Source of the DNA: Ampullaceana balthica
Taxonomy: Eukaryota; Mollusca; Gastropoda; Lymnaeidae
Direction of reading: 5' to 3'
NCBI GenBank assembly: GCA_944989445.1
Contig: CALYLW010001219.1
Span: 1-64,000 of the forward strand
DNA: 64,000 nucleotides
Part shown: positions 42,928-55,871 of the stretch, piece after piece
Position numbering within the stretch: the stretch's first letter is position 1
How the letters are laid out: every line of letters begins with the position of its first letter
Made by a program: the position numbers and the translations under genes
Notes under the pieces: model-generated
The model's input: only the letters and a program-made list of their open reading frames with translations
The model's database searches: none
What the model was told of the DNA's origin: nothing

Positions 42928-43365
42928 TACCTACAATATATGGTGCTATGACTTCAAATTTGGATGAGAATGTTTAATCAATATTTCTGTACCTATGAAT
43001 TATTGAGGGCGTTGATTAAACTTCTCATCTTTTTTTTAGTCGTTTTCAAAAAAAAATCAATTCATACAGTGACCAAAAAAGTAGGTTTTCATGCAATAAA
43101 TAATTAACACTGTAAATAAAAGCTTCCAAAATAGTATTTCATTTAAAAATGCAAGTACTCGATCATTAATTTCTCTTCTTATTAATAATGAAATCTGCAG
43201 GCGCAAGCGTTAAAGAATTTGAATTACATACATTATGGTACAGAACTGACAAGGCGGAAGACCACGATGCTACGAGATTTATTTTAGAAAATCTTCGATG
43301 TAAACCCTTCTTGAGTTTTTGTTAACAAATATCTGTAAAACTCAGTTTTCGTTGATATTGAAAGC

Positions 43366-44884
43366 TTAGTGATGCATCAATGCAAGCTCGGTAAGTCTTC
43401 CCTGCACCTCTGAACATCTCATGTAATTGTGCAAACATTGGAGTGCACTGAACCTTCGCTCACACGCGATGGAAGTCACAGGAAACACACACGCGATTTT
43501 CAGTAAGCAATAAATATTTGGATACATCGATTCATTGCAATGTTTTATAGCTTCCGTGCAATTTTTTGCTAGCTTTGAATCTTCCCATTGGCTGAACCTC
43601 AATTTTCACCCGGTAAACTCTTCGGGGAGCACTTCTAGTGAAGGCAGATCCTGCTCATATAAATCCACATCGCCTTTCATATCTTCATACATACAATTTC
43701 TAACAGCACTGGGCACAAGAGCTAACAGTTGAGAGGATGTCCTGATTTAGCCAGAGAACCGCATATCTAGTTCAGCAATGATGTGCTCCAGAAATGGATT
43801 AATTAAGTTCGCATATAATGTTGCATTGGCGTTTATACGCATACATTGCTTCGGTAGATTTGCATCTTAGCAATTCTGGACGTTGAAGCTTATGTGTAAT
43901 GTGCTGTCCTTTATGTTGTTGTTATGGTATGAATGGTTATTTAATTATTATATATATGTTATGATCTCCATGTAAAGCGCTGTGAGCCCGGTTCCTTGCT
44001 GGGATACAGCGCTATATAAATTATCAATTATTATTATTAAAGCTTCAGCTCCTACAGACTGCGCAATGATAATGATATGATCATAAGTGTTTTGGAAATA
44101 AGAATCTACATTTGTTCTAATCTTTCTAAACTCTTGCTTGACGTTTTCGATAAGTGACATAGCCTGAATTATGTCAATCGCTTCTTTCTGAAGTTCGACT
44201 GTTATCCTTCCAGCCTAGATAACAGTTTTTACGTTACAACAAACGTCACAATAAATGTGAAGTTACACAAAGAATGAAGAAATGACGTTGCTCGAAACTT
44301 ATTGTCCGTGTCCCAATCGCCATTTGTAGCCAAACTTGGATCCAATCCTTGGTCGTTGTGTTTTCATCGTGGCAGGGAAATTATCTCAAGAGTGTGAAAA
44401 AATGTAAACATACGATTAATAGAAGTCTTTGTAGGCTTCGTGGCGCTTAGCCCATCTTGTTTTGCACAAATCTAGAAGTGCCTGTCGTTTAGCACTGTCA
44501 AATGGAAGACTTGTTTCTATGACGTTTTTTCAACAAGGCTTTACGCGTTGGGCTGTTGTTAAAAAACATGCAGGTTTCTTTAAATTTGACAATCATGTTA
44601 CGCACATCGGGAAGTCTACACGAATGCGTGATCACTAGATTTAAGGCGTGATTACTGCAGTGTGTGTATACCGCCAAAGTGTCCTCTCGCAGAATACGCG
44701 CTTGAACTCCTGAGACAGCGCCCGACATAGATGCAGCGCCATCATAACACTGGCCCCTCATATTCTGTAGTGGGATCCCCGAATCTCTCAATAATATCAC
44801 GATCTATTTTTCACAAAAAAGGGCACACATTCCCAAAAGGGGGTTCGTTCGAACTTACGACCCCCCCCCCTGCGTACGGCCATG
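43366..44884 (-). mobile_element. hAT transposon relic, copy 1 (ZMYM1-like transposase fragments)
   Basis: Minus-strand fragments in transposase order: 44800-44498 with NMRGQCYDGAASMSGAVSGV and HCSNHALNLVI (RNase-H-like core of the hAT/ZMYM1 group), 44160-44047 (SLIENVKQEFRKIRTNVDSY), and 43602-43366 with FPVTSIACERRFSALQCLHN, the hAT C-terminal dimerisation motif. Stops and frameshifts break it, and a LINE tail is inserted at 43894-44040. The right end is CGTACGGCCATG at 44884, the same terminus as the copy ending at 60931. The left terminus was not found. Confidence 0.8.
43894..44040 (+). mobile_element. LINE 3'-tail insertion inside the hAT relic
   Basis: It contains TGTAAAGCGCTGTGAGCCCG, GTTCCTTGCTGGGATACAGC, GCTATATAAATTATCAATT and (ATT)n, matching 9720-9790. 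AAGCTT flanks both sides (ends of a possible target duplication), and the hAT sequence resumes after it. Confidence 0.7.
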
Positions 44885-45370
44885 GTTTTACTAAGCAGTG
44901 AAAGCTTTGTATATCTGGCCTCTACTCTAGTATTAGCCGAATTCAAACTTAATTAGGTTTTGCAAGAGATCAGTCGAATTTTAAAATATTTCACCCTCTT
45001 AATTAACACTAAAGATCATGGCTATTTTTTAAAATTAACAATTTCTAGGATAATTATCTCGACATTAATTTTTTTTTGCAACGGTTTCTAATAATAAAAA
45101 ATAAAAAATGTGAAGTCACTTGGAAAAAAATGCAACTATACAAATACAGTGAGTTGAGTGAGTGACATATGAAATATTTTCTCTAACTCTAATATATCCA
45201 AGTTTAAAAACAAAAAAATATATCTTCAATGGAACTATAGCTCAAGATGGGCCCTATTTTGGGCTTACATAGGAATTAAGACAGGTGATTAACTTTCTAT
45301 GCGAACTTCCAGTCAGACATTTTTAACGCACCATATGCATTTCGTCTCCATACAGTAGCCATACCCCATA

Positions 45371-45785
45371 GGGGCCGTCCATAAATGACGTCACGCGCCT
45401 AAAAAAGGGTGGGGTGATGGGGTCACGCATTTGTGACTATGTGTGACGAGGGAGGGGGTGTTTAAGAAATGTGACGTCACATAAAAACGCACAAATTTAA
45501 ATAAAAGTTCCAATTAAATATTTGATTGTTTACAATTTATTTAATGACGTTTTTAATGGTTTCACTCGTGTTACAATATTAGAGTGCAGTCTTACACTAA
45601 ATACATACTTAAATGACAAAAAAGTAGTTTGCAGCATGATAATTTTCAGGTAGAAAATACGGCTTTTAGGGGGGTGGTCAAAGCTTTGTGACGTCATATT
45701 TGAGGGGGGTATACGTTTTTTTTACGAAATGTGATTGGGGGAGGGGGGGGGTCAAAATCGCGTGACGACATTTGTGGGCGGCCCC
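45371..45785. mobile_element. 415-bp MITE with GGGGCCGTCCATAAA termini and CRE motifs
   Basis: The left end is GGGGCCGTCCATAAATGACG. The right end inverted is GGGGCCGCCCACAAATGTCG. Three full TGACGTCA palindromes (45386, 45472, 45690) lie inside. There is no coding capacity. It sits about 2.0 kb upstream of RPL17. Confidence 0.8.
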
Positions 45786-46859
45786 ATACACCATAAATTC
45801 ATTTTAGTCTTGGGTGATCGGTGAGTGAACCTTCTTCTGGGTAAAATTCCGAACAAAATAGAAAAGCCACGGTGTGTGTCTTTGTTGTATGTTGGGTTTG
45901 TATTTGATGTCAGTGCCTGATTTACGTATAACCGGCACAAGCTATAGCTTAGCGTCCCCCTACCCCCACTTTTTTGAAGGCCACCCCAAACAAAATTGTG
46001 CGAGTGAGCACTTGTCTTATTTGGCACTGAAATAATATCTGGACATATAAAGGACCCCATATCTCAAATAGCTTAAGGCCTTGTCCTCAGCAAGTTTAAA
46101 TCCGGCACTGTTTGATGTCACATTTAAATACTTCACGTAGAAAGAGATATTTAATATATTCTAAATTAAATTCGTTTCTATTTTTGGTGCGTTTTAACTT
46201 GTTTTTTAAACAAATTATGTATTTAAATTTCTCATATTGTTAATCGGAATTTTAAAAATTATGCTCTTATTATTTGTTAAAATTAGCCCGCATTCTGTCC
46301 CTATTAAAATACGCATAGAAACTTGTGTATAAAAATGTTAAAAAGGTGGGTTCTTCCACTTCAGGAAAGATGATAAAAATGCGATACTATTTTTCCTTTC
46401 AGTAAATACCATCATTGTATAGGAACTTCCTTTTCCGGTATTTCAGAAAGGTAATGGCTGATCTATTTTAATTTACCAAATAAAATCGTTTGTAAACTGT
46501 ATTTTTTTGCCAGCAAACTGAAATAACTGTGAATTGTAATTGAACAAAATAATTGGTAAATTAATATTTATTAAAATATAAAAGGTAGTTCCTTATGTAT
46601 CGGTATATAATTAGGGTTAAAAGGGTACACTGTTGATGATAAATAAAGCGAAACTGTATGTATTAAAAGAAGTCAGAAAATGTAGTGTTTTGGTAGAAGT
46701 TTGTTTTATAATTTATAGGCTCAGAGTTTCATTACTTGACCTGTTATTAACCAATGCAATGAAAAAAAGATTATATTGCTCATTCAAACCTATAAACGTT
46801 TTCTAAATTAAAAAAATGTGTCAGGACTAAACTACTTCTAATTTTGGAAATTGTAAACT

Positions 46860-47459
46860 TACCGTATCCGGCGCATATACTACTCGTACTATAGCCGACC
46901 TTTTTTGGACAAAATCCGGGGGGAAAAGGTTGGAGGGTCGGCTTACGAGCAGGTCGTAGGTGATTTCTGCATGTACATTGAATATCGGTGTTGTTTTTGT
47001 AGATCATTAAGGTCCTTTTCTACATTCTACTACACGATTCGACTGCTCTACCAGAAGCCATAAAACATTATTAAACATCTGCACTTACCTTATTCAATCA
47101 TTTTATTTATTTTTGTGAATTTTTTAATAAATTGATTTACAAATTTTGTTTTCAACAACGAATTTTAATGTACGCGCTTTCGCCACTGTTTACCAAAGAA
47201 AAAAATACGGTCAACTCTTGCCTAACAAAGAGCACACAGTCAGACAAAGATAGGTAGTACCAAGTAAACAATCATAATGTCAATAATGACCAATTTAGCT
47301 TGTAGTTTAAAAAAAATGTGTACCATTTTGTTTAAACTGTCCCTATTATTTTTTGGGGTTGGCTTATGAGCGGGTTACACACTTTTAATACTATTCTCCT
47401 CCAAATGGGGGGGGGGTCGGCTTATGAACGAACGGGCTATAGAACGAGTATATACGGTA
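46860..47459 (+). mobile_element. 600-bp MITE, TACCGTATATACTCG family, copy 3 (best preserved)
   Basis: The left end is TACCGTAT followed by ACTCGTACTATAGCCGACC. The right end inverted is TACCGTATATACTCGTTCTA, then TAGCCCGTTCGTTCATAAGC. Paired GGTCGGCTT / AAGCCGACC sub-repeats lie inside each end. The interior is the reverse complement of 10403-10864. It lies about 340 bases upstream of the RPL17 start codon. Confidence 0.8.
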
Positions 47460-47796
47460 CTTAGATTTAGATCAATTAGAGTTTGATTTAGGGCTACCTT
47501 AGGCTATCGCTATAGCCGAAACTCTAAACTTAGCTATGAACAAGAAAGTTGTGAGCGTTGAGTGAAAAAACTAAAATTAAACCATGTGAATGCAACGTTA
47601 TTTAAACATTTCTCTTGCATTGTTTGTTGTAAAGTGATGGCAAGGTGTGGTTGCTTTGTTTTTGTTTAAAAGACAGGGTTTTTTGTTTGAAAAGATCAAT
47701 CAATAAAATAGTTGTCGATTACTATTACTATAAATATAAATTCTTTTTTAAAAGAAAAAACTGTTTTAAACTGTTTTTTTTTCATAAGGGTGAAAC

Positions 47797-50700
47797 ATGA
47801 CCCGATACGCTAAAGAGCCTGAGAACCCCACCAAATGTAAGTGAACCTTTCCTAATGTTCTTTTAAAAAATCTCTACCAGCTTACCTTTACTTAACCTTA
47901 AATGGGTGTAGGCTTAATTATATAGCCTAATTGATAATACTCATTTAAGTTAAGATGTAGTCTGCCTGCAGGGACACAATATGATGCGACCATGTTGGCA
48001 AGATCAACATAGACCCCATAGAGTTAAGAGTAGAGTGAGCTCTTTTCCATGTTGTACTATACTTAAACATGTCTGTTTGTGCTCTAACATTCTCATTTGT
48101 CCTTGTTTGTGCTCTTAACATTCTCATTCGTAGTGTTATTTTTTTTTCTAACTTGCACGGTATCATACCGTGTAAGTTATTTTTTTTCTAACTTGCACGG
48201 TATTTGCGCATGCGCAGGGACGGTTTTGTAGTCCCTTATTTATAAGTTTTTAAAATTTACAAAAAGTACCGAACTTCCGTGGTCTCATGATTGAGAGTTG
48301 GACTAGAGAACGTAATGTAGAAGAACAGGCATGGGTTCGATTTTCGGTTGAGACTAATATTTTTCTTTTTTTTTACAATTCTTAAATTCTTATAATTACG
48401 ATTAAATTAGATCTTTTACTTTCAGGGTTAGAGTTAGTTGTCTATTTTTTACACTAAAATAGAAAAACAAAAATATGGAAATCAATTAAAAATTCTTATT
48501 ATAATTACTATTAAATTAGATCTTTTAGTTTTATGGGTCAAGGTTAGGGTTAGTTGTCTATTTTTTACATTAAAATAGAAAAACAAATATATTGAAATCA
48601 ATTAAAAATTCTTATTATAATTACGATTAAATTAGATCTTTTAGTTTTAGGGTCAAGGTTAGGGTTAGTTGTCTATTTTTTACATTAAAATAGAAAAACA
48701 AATACAGTAATACAGGGACTAAAACTAATTAAATCAATTTAACATTCTTATAATTACAATTATATTGTAATTATTAGTTTTAGGGTCAGGGTTAGGTTTA
48801 GTTGTCTATTTTTTACATTAAAACATTACCGTACCGTGCAAGTTTATTTTTTTACTAACTTACACGGTATCATACCGTGCAAGTTATTTTTTTACTAACT
48901 TACACTGTATCATACCGTGCAAGTTAACGGCACCTTCTCATTTGTCCTGTTAATGGTGTGTAGCAGCGCACACTGTAGTGTCTGTAGTTGTAGGCCTGCA
49001 CTTAATACCTAATAAAAAATTTATTTACCTTGAGATTTCCTAAGATGTGTTGTAATCCTGTTTAATTATAAAAATAATTTTTATTTTCAGGTTATACTCA
49101 CACTTACTCATTTATTAATGATTCATGCATTTTAGTTTATATTTAGCAGCTAAATTATTTCTCTTATAGACCTACCTTATTCAATGGCAAAAATAAGTTA
49201 GTTCCTTCTTTTCTGTAAATTAATTTGAAATTATGGTCAAATAAAAATGTTCGAGATTAAAAAAAAACCCAAATGAAGAAGAAAAAATGTGTATATTTTG
49301 ACATTTTTTGAGTATTGCTCTATGGCTCGTAATGGTAGTTACACCAGGTGTTACCACCATGAATTTACCTTTTTACCAGTCAGTATTGTTATTACTAATA
49401 CTGGAAAAGACATGACGGACAGCTAACCCAATTTTCAGTGACTAGTCTACATTTAATTTAACAGCTAGCTAATGAAAGATCTCTACTTTTTTTATAAGTT
49501 GTTTTACCTGTTTCTTACATAGTAACTTGTATTTTATTTTCCAGCGGCCAAGGCCAGAGGGTCTTACCTTCGAGTTCATTTCAAGGTTTGTTTCCTTGAA
49601 TCTTTACTTTGAACAATTTTTACATTGTTAGTCTGATCACTAATTTTAAATCTTAATAAGGCTAGTAAATTTATTCTTTATTGCACTTTTTAAGCTTGAC
49701 CTGAAAATTTTTTGGTTATTGCAGAACACCCGTGAGACTGCCCAGGCCATTAAGCATATGCATTTGAAACGTGCCAATCGTTTTTTGAAGAATGTTATAG
49801 GCCACAAAGAATGTGTACCATTCAGACGTTTTAGTGGGGGTGTTGGTCGATGCTCCCAGGTATGGCAATAGAAAATATGATTTTAAAATCATTTTATGCT
49901 CATTTTTCATCCTCCACATTCTTATTAAAGGTTATAAAAAATGTATAATTATATGGAGTAATTATCAAAGGGTAATTTTTTTTATACTTAATGTTTTAAT
50001 CGAGTTCATGTTACCCTCAACAGGCCAAGCAGTGGCGAGCAGTTCAAGGCAGATGGCCTAAGAAAAGTGCAGAGTTTTTGCTTCAACTTCTTAAAAATGC
50101 TGAGAGCAATGCTGAACTTAAAGTTAGTCTTGTGTTTTGATTTTATTATAGTTTACACTTCGTCTAATTTTTAGTTTTATGATACACAGCAAATATATGC
50201 ACATGACCCCAAAAGACATGATTGTTGCAAATGAGTTGATCCCCATATTTTTTTAGGGAGCAATCAAGTTGAAATATTCTTTATATTACAGCGTTTAGTG
50301 TTAAATGGGCTCCAGATATAATTCTCTTATTGGTTATGTGATATCTTACTTACATATTTAAATAAAAAAGACCAGTAAAAACAAAGTTTTTGACTATAAA
50401 TCCCTTATACATGAGACAGAACTGAAAGTATTGATTATGTTCCAACGCGACAAACATTAACAGCCTGAAACTGAGTGAATTCCACCTGGTTAAAACACGA
50501 GATGTTGTCACCGATGGCTGGTGTGAAGTCAAGTGACCCGTAAAATATAAACAATAGCGACTGCTACATATAGTTTTATATAGATAAACTAAAAATCAAT
50601 TAATTTAATAACGGTATGTTCGATTTATCTGAAATTTTGATACGATGCATTGTTAGGTGCCACGAATCTGTGTGCCAAATTTCAGATTGATGGCTTTACG

Positions 50701-52356
50701 GGAAGTGGGTCATTTTTTACTTTTTTTTTCCATCCGCCCTACGACGAATGACAGAGAGAGATGGCGGTGAAGTTAATTGAGGGATTTAAAAAACGAAATA
50801 CATTTTTTTAATAAGTGTTAAAATCTTTATCATTATTACATTTAAATTGAACTGGTCGTTCCAAACACATACTCCGTATTATAAATACCCGTACCTTAAA
50901 TCATAAAGCTGGTGATGATATCTCGCTTGTTGATGGCCATGACCAGAGCACTCTTTATTGCTGTTAACTTTTAAAATTCGTCTGATTCACAATTTTAGGA
51001 AATTAAAGAAGCCATTTTTAAAAAAAAATCAGATAATTGTTTGCATTGATTATTCAATGTTATTTTTGTTGCTTTCCTTATATTTTATTACCAACATGAT
51101 GCAGTTTAATCAAAAAGGATAACAAAAAGTTTGCTTCATGTTGGATAATTTGTGGCTAGAATATATGTAAATTTAGAATTGTATTTGTTGATAGTACATG
51201 GAGGCTATTGTTTTAAATGTGACAAAATTCCTTATCCAGGGTTTGGATACAGAGCACCTTGTTGTTGAACATATTCAAGTTAATGCTGCCCCAAAGATGA
51301 GGAGGAGAACATACAGAGCCCATGGACGTATTAATCGTAAGTATAAACATGTTTTTAGTTTGTACCTGTTGCAGTATACATGCTGCAAATTGAAAAAATA
51401 AAATTAGACACATAATCTTAGCTGTAGCTTTTTGTCACCGTTACTCAGTCTTGTGAAACACTTGATATACGATGTTGAACAATATTTATATATTTTAAAA
51501 TCTAATTGCTCAAAATATTAGAATTTATCCCTTTCTGTCAACTCTTTAGGTTAAAGCCATCCAGGCAATCTTGTAACTTTTTGAATAGAATTTTTGATAT
51601 TAGCTCCTGATGCGACTAAATGCGTCCTTATAAGGGTCTGTACGGATGCGCCCAAATGCGTCTGTTCGCTTAGAGACGCACTCTCATATTTTTAGTTAAA
51701 AATAGCACGAAATCTCGCTTTCCTCGAGACTTCCGGCTATTGTGTTATTCTACAAGATTTCAATAAAAAATACCGGATGTTTTTATCTTCTTTCACTTTC
51801 GATCCATGTGTGAATTAGTTTGACTCGTCCGTCTATATGGCATATGTATTCAACCGAGGTGCCGAAAATCGCGTTATCAGGCTTTAATCCTTATTATTTC
51901 GCAGTGCCTGTTATATTATTATTGAACTTAATTCATTTCTTATGCATTAAACATTTTATTTTTTAAGATAAAAGAATATCTTTAGAAAATAAAGCATTTC
52001 TCTAATGTAATCAAAATCTTAACGAAGTTGCTTCCCTTTTGTCCGGAATATGAAATAGATTTGGAAGTAGCCCTTCAGGAGCTATTGAGTTAACATAATT
52101 ATCCTATAAAAATATTAAAACAATTTCAGAAGTGGCTTATCTCAAAGTGCAAGACAATTATCATTGTATAGATCTTTAATATGTACTTTTTTGTACACAC
52201 TTAACAGCTTACATGAGCAGTCCCTGCCATATTGAGCTTGTCTTGGCTGAAAAGGAAACTGTTGTTGCACGACCCACTGCAGGAGAGGAGGAGCCCAAAA
52301 AGAAAAAGGTTTCCAAGAAAAAATTGCAGCGTCAAAAGATGATGCAGAGAGACTAG
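47797..52356 (+). CDS. RPL17: 60S ribosomal protein L17 (uL22), complete
   Basis: Structural protein of the large ribosomal subunit, lining the peptide exit tunnel. Six coding exons are 47797-47836, 49545-49585, 49725-49859, 50024-50122, 51240-51336 and 52208-52356 (TAG), 561 nt and 186 aa (human 184). Landmarks are [86 protein letters not shown], and a Lys-rich C-terminus [12 protein letters not shown]. All introns are GT-AG with consistent phase. A pyrimidine run (47774-47783) 14 bases before the ATG could be a TOP tract or a splice acceptor (TTCATAAG); I cannot tell. Codons and framing look intact, so it is likely functional. Confidence 0.98.
48145..48930. repeat. Palindromic 40-bp repeats flanking a ~115-bp tandem array (RPL17 intron 1)
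   Basis: 31-bp palindromes of the form TAACTTGCACGGTAT-C-ATACCGTGYAAGTTA occur at 48149-48179, 48856-48886 and 48896-48926 (40-bp spacing), with a half copy at 48189. Between them are a GC-rich block (GCGCATGCGCAGGGACGG), then GTGGTCTCATGATTGAGAG and GGGTTCGATTTTC (A/B-box-like, 48280 and 48332). Four degenerate tandem units then start near 48384, 48489, 48605 and 48742, each with AAATTAGATCTTTTA, GGGTTAG and GTTGTCTATTTTTTACA. Confidence 0.8.
50560..50720. repeat. Dispersed repeat in RPL17 intron 4
   Basis: Shares TAGATAAACTAAAAA, ATTTAATAACGGTA, TTCGAT and TATCTGAAATTTT with 60243-60330, and a looser motif with 62590-62680. Class unknown. Confidence 0.55.
51595..51985. repeat. Repeat block shared with the Tigger-like element at 31142-32556
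   Basis: 51715-51985 matches 31385-31640: CGAGACTTCCGGCTATTGTG, CCGGATGTT, TTTATCTTCTTTCACTTT, GTTATATTATTATT and GCATT...CATTTTATTTTTTAAG. It is an isolated internal fragment in RPL17 intron 5. Short GATGCG / AATGCGTC repeats precede it. Confidence 0.65.
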
Positions 52357-52390
52357 TTTACTTGACTGTTGAAGGGATAGCTGATAATTT

Positions 52391-52396
52391 AATAAA
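52391..52396 (+). terminator. RPL17: RPL17 poly(A) signal
   Basis: AATAAA lies 35 bases after the stop codon, the short 3' UTR expected for a ribosomal protein gene. A GT-rich stretch follows at about 52410-52430. Confidence 0.7.
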
Positions 52397-52419
52397 TGGT
52401 TATAAAAAATGTGCCAGTT

Positions 52420-54544
52420 TTTTGTTCACAAGTATTTAATTTAAATGTAAAGCTTAATTTTGGAATGGAAACCAATAACCCATCATTTGCTGATATTAGA
52501 CTCTTGAGTTGAACTCCAAATTGATCTGCTTCTTCTTTGTTGATTTCTTCCATTTATCTTATTAAACAAAAGTATTCTCTCTACTGTATTCCAGCCTGAT
52601 TTAAAAATCTCTTTAAATGTGACAGTTCTTCTCATGCAGGAACAATTTTAAAGTTAAAGCCTCAGCTTGGTAAGGACAAAGTCTGAATAATAAAAATGTA
52701 TAGTATACTATACTGGTAAATGTGAGGTAGAAAAATTGTAGATATTCTTTCAAAAGCTACCACAATCTTATCTTACAAGGGCATGGCCTACATCTCTATT
52801 GCAATCAAACAGAAAACCAATTTAAAAACTCACCATGTATTGTTGGTTATTATCACTTATACTTAAACATACACTATTACTATATTAATATTATTAAGTC
52901 ATTGTACAGCACTTTTAGTATAGCAATAATATCTCTTTTAAGTACAAGTCAGATTTTTAGTAATTTGTAAGATTTGAATATTGGTAAAAAGTTCTAAGTA
53001 ATCCAAGAAACACCAGTATGTTTCTTATCTTATACTTATACTTAACCCATTGTGCTGAGTAAGTTCACATATCTGATTTCTTAGACTTAGACATCTGGTG
53101 AGTAAAAAGGTTGTTTTGATGAACAAATCTTTAACATAATTTTACAGATTGGTCCTAGCAAGACATTCTGTTATCCAAAATTATTTACACAATTTTATTT
53201 TGTAAGGATTCTGTTTAATTTTAAACGGAGTATTATTTAGGAATATAGAAATACAAATGTAGAGCTTTTTAAAATAGAAAAGTACTATTTCCTTAAAATT
53301 TTATTGAAGTTGAATTAAAGTAATTTATTTATAAGGTAAAATTGAATGATACAAGTGAGATTAGAGGGGGGGGGTGGATGAGGTGTAAACTACAATTCAT
53401 CAAATCTATGCATACCTGTGAAATAGAAATCATCACTTGAAATTAAAAATTAAATAATTAACCACAGAATAATTTAAACTTAAAACGAAACAATATTTGT
53501 CTGCAGATTAAAACTAATTGTCCTAATTTAAGTGTCAAGATATTTATTTTGGAGTTGTTTCCTTGAAGTATTCTTTCACTCACTTACTCGAGTCATTCCA
53601 TTAAAGTCATTGAGGAATGCGAATTGTAAAACGAAAATTTTAAAAACAAATCATCATGTCATAGAGTAAATTGCATTGTTTTATAATGGCAAATATCGCG
53701 AGTCATGCAAGTAGCTAAGTATAAAATGAGTTATAGAGAACATGTGGCAAGAGGCGTCACTACGTGGCTGCAAATTCTGCAAATCGCAAGGGGTGACACC
53801 CAAATGTAAAATTCTGTATGTTCTCGATATTTGGCACTGGCAGACTCAGAGGTGGTCCAGGGGTTTAGTCGTGAGGGAGTGACACCATGAGTTACCTCAG
53901 TGAGTGACTCCCACCTTTGCTATTGCTACGCATCTGCAGGTGGCTTACCCTAAACCAGTAGTTTGTTTCCTGTGGCGTCTTCAATTTGATTTGCACAGCA
54001 CTTTGATTTGAGAATGAAACAGATTAGGCTTAGAAAGTAGGATATAAGAAGCCGCATTTGTTAAGCTAAGTTTGCTTTTAAGTCAACAACAAAATATCAG
54101 AAATGACAGCGAAAATGTCAAATAAAATTTTAATGACATTTGTATACTAGTGTAAGTTCTAGTTCTAGTCCACAATATTTTAACTGCTGCGGGCTTTTAG
54201 TATTTTTACTGCCACTTTGCTGTTGCCGTCATCCTACTCATCCTAGATGTTATTTAACTTGCCAATGTCTTAAATTTTAATACTATATAATCCTTTTGAA
54301 CTTGTTTCAGCAAATTTGAGTTTTGGCTATTTTAAAAAAAAATATATATCCGTCACAAACAAACCGACGTAAAAAAGTGGAACCTAAGCACAGCACGGGT
54401 GACCCACACTGTCATTGTATGTGCGTATTCCCCATTAATTTGACAGTGTGAAATTATAAGCAGCGTCAAAAGTGGCATAATGCTATTAGTGTATTAAGCA
54501 ATGACGTGGCTAGGGTTGGTGACACCCTTTGAAAAAATCGCGTT
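52420..54544. other. Intergenic, no gene supported
   Basis: AT-rich sequence with a G run at 53367-53377. 53750-53830 and 54500-54540 carry GACGTGGCT / GGTGACACC-like motifs that suggest decayed transposon ends, but I could not define an element. No exon-like frame with family similarity. Confidence 0.4.
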
Positions 54545-54552
54545 GTCTCAAC

Positions 54553-54722
54553 CAATGTTCCCTCTAAGGTTCGTTGCTCCTTGTGCAAAGTAAAAAAAAC
54601 AACAACAAAAAAAAACAACAACTCGTGTGCAAAGTTGCACCGCATCAATTTTTTGTTAAATATTTTGCTAAATTTGCTGCGCGGCGTTGGTCTGATATCT
54701 GCGCAGCTTAAAGGGAACATTG
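54553..54722. mobile_element. 170-bp mini-hAT MITE (CAATGTTCCC family)
   Basis: The left end is CAATGTTCCCTCTAAGGTTC. The right end inverted is CAATGTTCCCTTTAAGCTGC. The flanks are GTCTCAAC (54545-54552) and GTGTCATC (54723-54730), 6/8 identical. Same family as 13885-13957. Confidence 0.75.
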
Positions 54723-55871
54723 GTGTCATCCTTTCCCCGACTTCAAACATGGTATTCTCCTAGCCAAAGTTAAAACACAAGTCCACAGAATCACATTGCC
54801 AAGAATGAAAACAAACAAATCAATTGAAGGTCGGATGGCAATAAAAGTATTTAAGAATAATAAACATACAACTATCAGATCATTAGTATTTAGTATTCGT
54901 TTGACTTCATTTAACGTTTTACTTGACTGGCCTACACACTAACAAAAATATTCTTTACCATGCAACAATCACTTTATACTAGAATTAATAAATCCATATC
55001 TAAAATCAGATCCTTTCAACGCATAGGATAATTGGGCACTTGCTAGGAGCTTTCTATTGTTAAGTGACGAGTTAAAATTAAAGAAGAAAAAAAAAGCTCG
55101 TTTGGAAACTATTTTAAAGGGCTATAATTTTCAAAGTTAAAGCGGCCAAAGGTATGATCTGTGTTCAACATTAAAATGATCACTTCAACATCTCCTCGCT
55201 GTTTTCTTCTTGCAACAACGCCCACCATCTCTTAATTATGATCCTAACATTCCCTTCCTTAAACCTAAATCTCGTCTCTACCAAAGTTCCCATTTGATCC
55301 GTTTTATTTTCATTAAAAAGTGACAGAACTTTGTGAGCAAAAACAGTTTTTGTAAGGCCTCTAGCTTATGTTAAGTACCGATGCCTTAACTGTACTTGTA
55401 CACCTTCTCCTCTTCAATATCTCAAACAATCTAATGAAATGTTCCCCTATTTACAAATGGCCAGATTTGTCTTAGCAAGAAATATGTGATATCCAGCCAT
55501 GCACCTGTGTAAGAACTCGTTTTATATTGCCTTCCGCCTGTCCACCACAGGGATACTTATAGTACATCAATTATTTTTTGTTCGAACATCGCAGTTGCTC
55601 TTCTGATGCCATACGATTTTGTTGGGGGTCCCAGTTTCCACAACTTACTACTTAACAAACTAACTCAGTAACAAAACTTGAAATTTGTTTCTGTACCACC
55701 AATCTGCAAAAAAATTGTTTGCAGGAAAAAGGCGGCAGCATTTCTGTATGTAGGTACCACAAACTACAAATGTATAACAAGCAGGTCAATAAGCCAACAA
55801 GTATAGTGAACACGAAGCAGATAATAAATACGTCGAAATCCCCAACCATTTATATAATGCAATACGAGAGC

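Noticed and set aside
50905..50990. C/D-box snoRNA in an RPL17 intron (vertebrate RPL17 hosts such RNAs)
   Set aside because: GTGATGA at 50912 and CTGA at 50982 have suitable spacing, but no terminal stem pairs around them and no rRNA guide could be recognised.
51198..51401. Independent small protein at this frame
   Set aside because: It is RPL17 exon 51240-51336 read through both splice sites.
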